From NCBI RefSeq assembly GCF_946221145.1, contig NZ_CAMIOH010000009.1, positions 1 through 31,308 on the forward strand: a stretch of 31,308 nucleotides of DNA, read 5' to 3'. The translations under genes and the position numbers were made by a program. Below, piece after piece: positions 29,736 to 31,308 of the stretch. Source of the DNA: an uncultured Paracoccus sp. (GTDB lineage Bacteria; Pseudomonadota; Alphaproteobacteria; Rhodobacterales; Rhodobacteraceae). How positions within the stretch are numbered: position 1 is the first letter of the stretch; every line of letters begins with the position of its first letter. Under the pieces are notes generated by a model. The model made no database searches. It saw only the letters and a list, made by a program, of their open reading frames with translations, and was not told where the DNA came from.

Positions 29736-30761
29736 TCAGATGCTTTGCGCCAGCAGCTCGGCCGCGATCTGGCGGACAACGGGCTCGGCCTCGGATGCAG
29801 ACATGCCGGGTCGCAGGCGCGGATCATAAAGGATCCGCAGCAGCAATTCGTCATGGCGGGTCAGCAGCGCAAATTCCTCGTCGTCATTGAAGATCGAGGG
29901 GCGCGCATCCGGGCTGTCATTGGCCAGTCCCATGCCCTGGGCCAGTTCCTCGTGGATGCAGGATGTCTGCAACAGTGGCGGCAACTCTGCGCGGATCAGC
30001 GCGACGGCATTGGAGTAGACCGGCGCCGCGCCGCGGGAATAGGCGAAGACCGAACAGAAGTTGTCCGCATCCAGGGCCTGCATCACCGCGATGTCATGCG
30101 GCGGTATGCCCGGCACCAACTGGGCCAGACGGGGACCGATGGCGCGGCGTTCGTCATCGGACAGCACCATGACCACAAAATTGCCGCCGCTTTCGGTCAG
30201 GGACAGGTCGTGCCCGGTGGCCTCGGCCAGACGCGCGGCGAACTGGCTGACCTCGACCCGATAGGCGCGACGGGTGGCGACATCGACGACCGCCCCGAAC
30301 TCCATCTGGATGCGCACCGGATCCTGCCAGCGGCGCAGCGGCGCAGGCGTTCCGTTGGCCTTGGCCTGCATGCCCGCGCCATATTCGTCGCGCAGAGCGA
30401 TGGCGACAAAGTTGCGGGTCAGCATATCGGCGTCGATGGGCGCGTCCAGGGGCACCCGGTCCCGGCGCAGGCGGCCCTGATCGCGCAAGGCGCGTTCGGC
30501 GCGGGCATAGAAATCCCGCTGCGCTGTGCTGGTCAGGCTGGCCTTGGTCAGCGCCTGGGACGCCGCGGCGTTGGCGGCACGGTTGCGCTCGGCACGGGCC
30601 TTGCGCAATTCCGCCTGGGACGGGCCGTCGTCCTGCGGTCGCGCGACGGGGCGCGGCACGGGGGTCGGCTGCGGCGCGGGTTCGGGCGCCTGGCACGCCG
30701 CCAGAGCCAGAAGCGCCAGCAGCGGCAGGCTGTGCCAGACGCCCTTCGTCACCTGCCTCAT
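29736..30761 (-). CDS. DUF2927 lipoprotein
   Basis: This 341-residue secreted lipoprotein has lipobox LALAAC (acylated C23) and then a Pro-rich linker (APEPAPQPTPVPRPVARP) and a charged helical stretch. The C-terminal domain matches DUF2927: RRWQDPVRIQMEFG, SGGNFVVMVLSDDERR, CIHEELAQGMGLANDSPDA and SIFNDDEEFALLTRHDELLL. H270-E271-E272-L273-A274-Q275 resembles a zincin helix with Gln in place of the second His. The function is unknown. ATG 30761 overlaps the telA stop (ATGA), so the two are translated together; the frame beyond 30761 is a shadow of telA. The SPFH gene starts 58 bp after its stop. Confidence 0.82.
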   Translation of the reverse strand: MRQVTKGVWHSLPLLALLALAACQAPEPAPQPTPVPRPVARPQDDGPSQAELRKARAERNRAANAAASQALTKASLTSTAQRDFYARAERALRDQGRLRRDRVPLDAPIDADMLTRNFVAIALRDEYGAGMQAKANGTPAPLRRWQDPVRIQMEFGAVVDVATRRAYRVEVSQFAARLAEATGHDLSLTESGGNFVVMVLSDDERRAIGPRLAQLVPGIPPHDIAVMQALDADNFCSVFAYSRGAAPVYSNAVALIRAELPPLLQTSCIHEELAQGMGLANDSPDARPSIFNDDEEFALLTRHDELLLRILYDPRLRPGMSASEAEPVVRQIAAELLAQSI

Positions 30762-31308
30762 GTCCGGGACGGTGTCCCCGGGTTCTGCGCCGTGGCGCGG
30801 GCCAGCGTGTCGCGCAGATCGGATTCCATCTTGGTCAGGTCGCTTTCGGCGGCGGCACGCCGGGTGCGGCCTTCGTCGGCGATCCGCAGGCTGTCCTCGA
30901 TCGTGGCGATCAACTGGGCATTCGCGGCCTTGACCGCATTGATGTCGAAGACGCCGCGTTCGGTCTGGGTGCGGATCTGGACATTGGCCTGGCGCAGGTT
31001 GTCGGCATTGCGGGTCAGCAGTTCGTTGGTCAGATCGCTGGCTTCCTTGACGGCGCGTGCGGCCTCGGTGCTGCGTTGGATCGTGACCGCCTGGGCCAGC
31101 TGCGTTTCCCACAGCGGCACGGTGTTCACTAGGGTCGAGTTGATCTTGGTCACCAGCGACTTGTCGTTTTCCTGCACCAGCCTGATCGAGGGCAGGGACT
31201 GCATCGTCACCTGACGCGTCAGCTTCAGATCATGGACGCGCCGTTCCAGGTCATCGCGGCCCGCCCGCAGGTCGCGCAGCGCCTGGGCCTGCAACACCTG
31301 CTGATCCT
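30758..31308 (-). CDS. telA: Toxic anion resistance protein TelA, partial (C-terminal part)
   Basis: About 183 C-terminal codons are present; the N-terminus lies beyond the right edge. The coiled-coil-rich sequence SLPSIRLVQENDKSLVTKIN, STLVNTVPLWETQLAQAVTI and ASDLTNELLTRNADNLRQAN is diagnostic of the TelA family (PF05816). The family was named for tellurite resistance and is now associated with cell-envelope stress in several bacteria. The biochemical activity is unknown. The end (TRRAAAESDLTKMESDLRDTLA) is a further coiled coil. Its stop overlaps the DUF2927 start by 4 nt. The gene context, with a lipoprotein and an SPFH protein, favours an envelope role over specific tellurite detoxification. 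Confidence 0.9.
   Translation of the reverse strand, partial: DQQVLQAQALRDLRAGRDDLERRVHDLKLTRQVTMQSLPSIRLVQENDKSLVTKINSTLVNTVPLWETQLAQAVTIQRSTEAARAVKEASDLTNELLTRNADNLRQANVQIRTQTERGVFDINAVKAANAQLIATIEDSLRIADEGRTRRAAAESDLTKMESDLRDTLARATAQNPGTPSRT

Noticed and set aside
1..31308. tRNA, rRNA, CRISPR, IS element, prophage or defence island
   Set aside because: None was recognised on either strand by eye. The genes are almost all core metabolic or housekeeping, with short intergenic gaps. A covariance and HMM scan would be needed to exclude small elements completely.

Overview
The window reads as core chromosome of a GC-rich alphaproteobacterium of the order Rhodobacterales, most like Paracoccus or a close relative. 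The support is the protein repertoire (aerobic HemF beside a divergent hemE/hemC pair, a ccoGHIS cluster with an FNR-type box, and a trpC-moaC-moeA run ending beside lexA) and a GAAC-N7-GAAC SOS operator in front of lexA, the form used by alphaproteobacterial LexA. I see no rRNA, tRNA, CRISPR array, insertion sequence or prophage. Both window edges cut a gene.

Left part (1-9030). A truncated oligopeptide-type ABC substrate-binding protein gene leaves the window at base 1. A small intergenic unit with promoter, hairpin and strong terminator (about 606-717) looks like an unannotated small RNA. Next come 3-hydroxybutyrate dehydrogenase (bdhA), a host-attachment-family protein, an aspartate aminotransferase, the flavinylation factor SdhE and a MarR-type regulator. 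A tight minus-strand unit parE-thyA-folA-gloA follows (topoisomerase IV, then dTMP and folate supply, then methylglyoxal detoxification). Between parE and a glutathione S-transferase gene lies a frameshifted relic of a Doc/Fic toxin.

Middle (9176-18758). A PPK2 polyphosphate kinase precedes ccoG-ccoH-ccoI-ccoS, the assembly set for cbb3-type cytochrome oxidase, with a good FNR box in front. The oxidase structural genes are not next to it. A strong terminator separates this from the convergent D-Ala-D-Ala carboxypeptidase/SPOR gene. Divergent from that gene are clpS, an RsmC-like methyltransferase gene and a short-chain dehydrogenase whose catalytic residues are altered.

Right part (18759-31308). 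A small lipoprotein, hemF, a DMT-family transporter, hemE and hemC form a haem-synthesis neighbourhood. lexA has a textbook promoter/operator. trpC-moaC-moeA couples tryptophan and molybdenum cofactor synthesis genes. Four copies of a 14-bp tandem repeat sit directly upstream of the likely trpC promoter. The last block, all on the minus strand, is telA (cut by the window edge), a DUF2927 lipoprotein, a soluble SPFH protein with a GYF_2-like C-terminus, a double-zinc-ribbon membrane-anchored protein and a PfkB sugar kinase.

Most of the window is ordinary housekeeping DNA. The best candidates for something under-described are the telA/DUF2927/SPFH/zinc-ribbon module, the small RNA near 640-717, the active-site-altered SDR and the repeat array before trpC.
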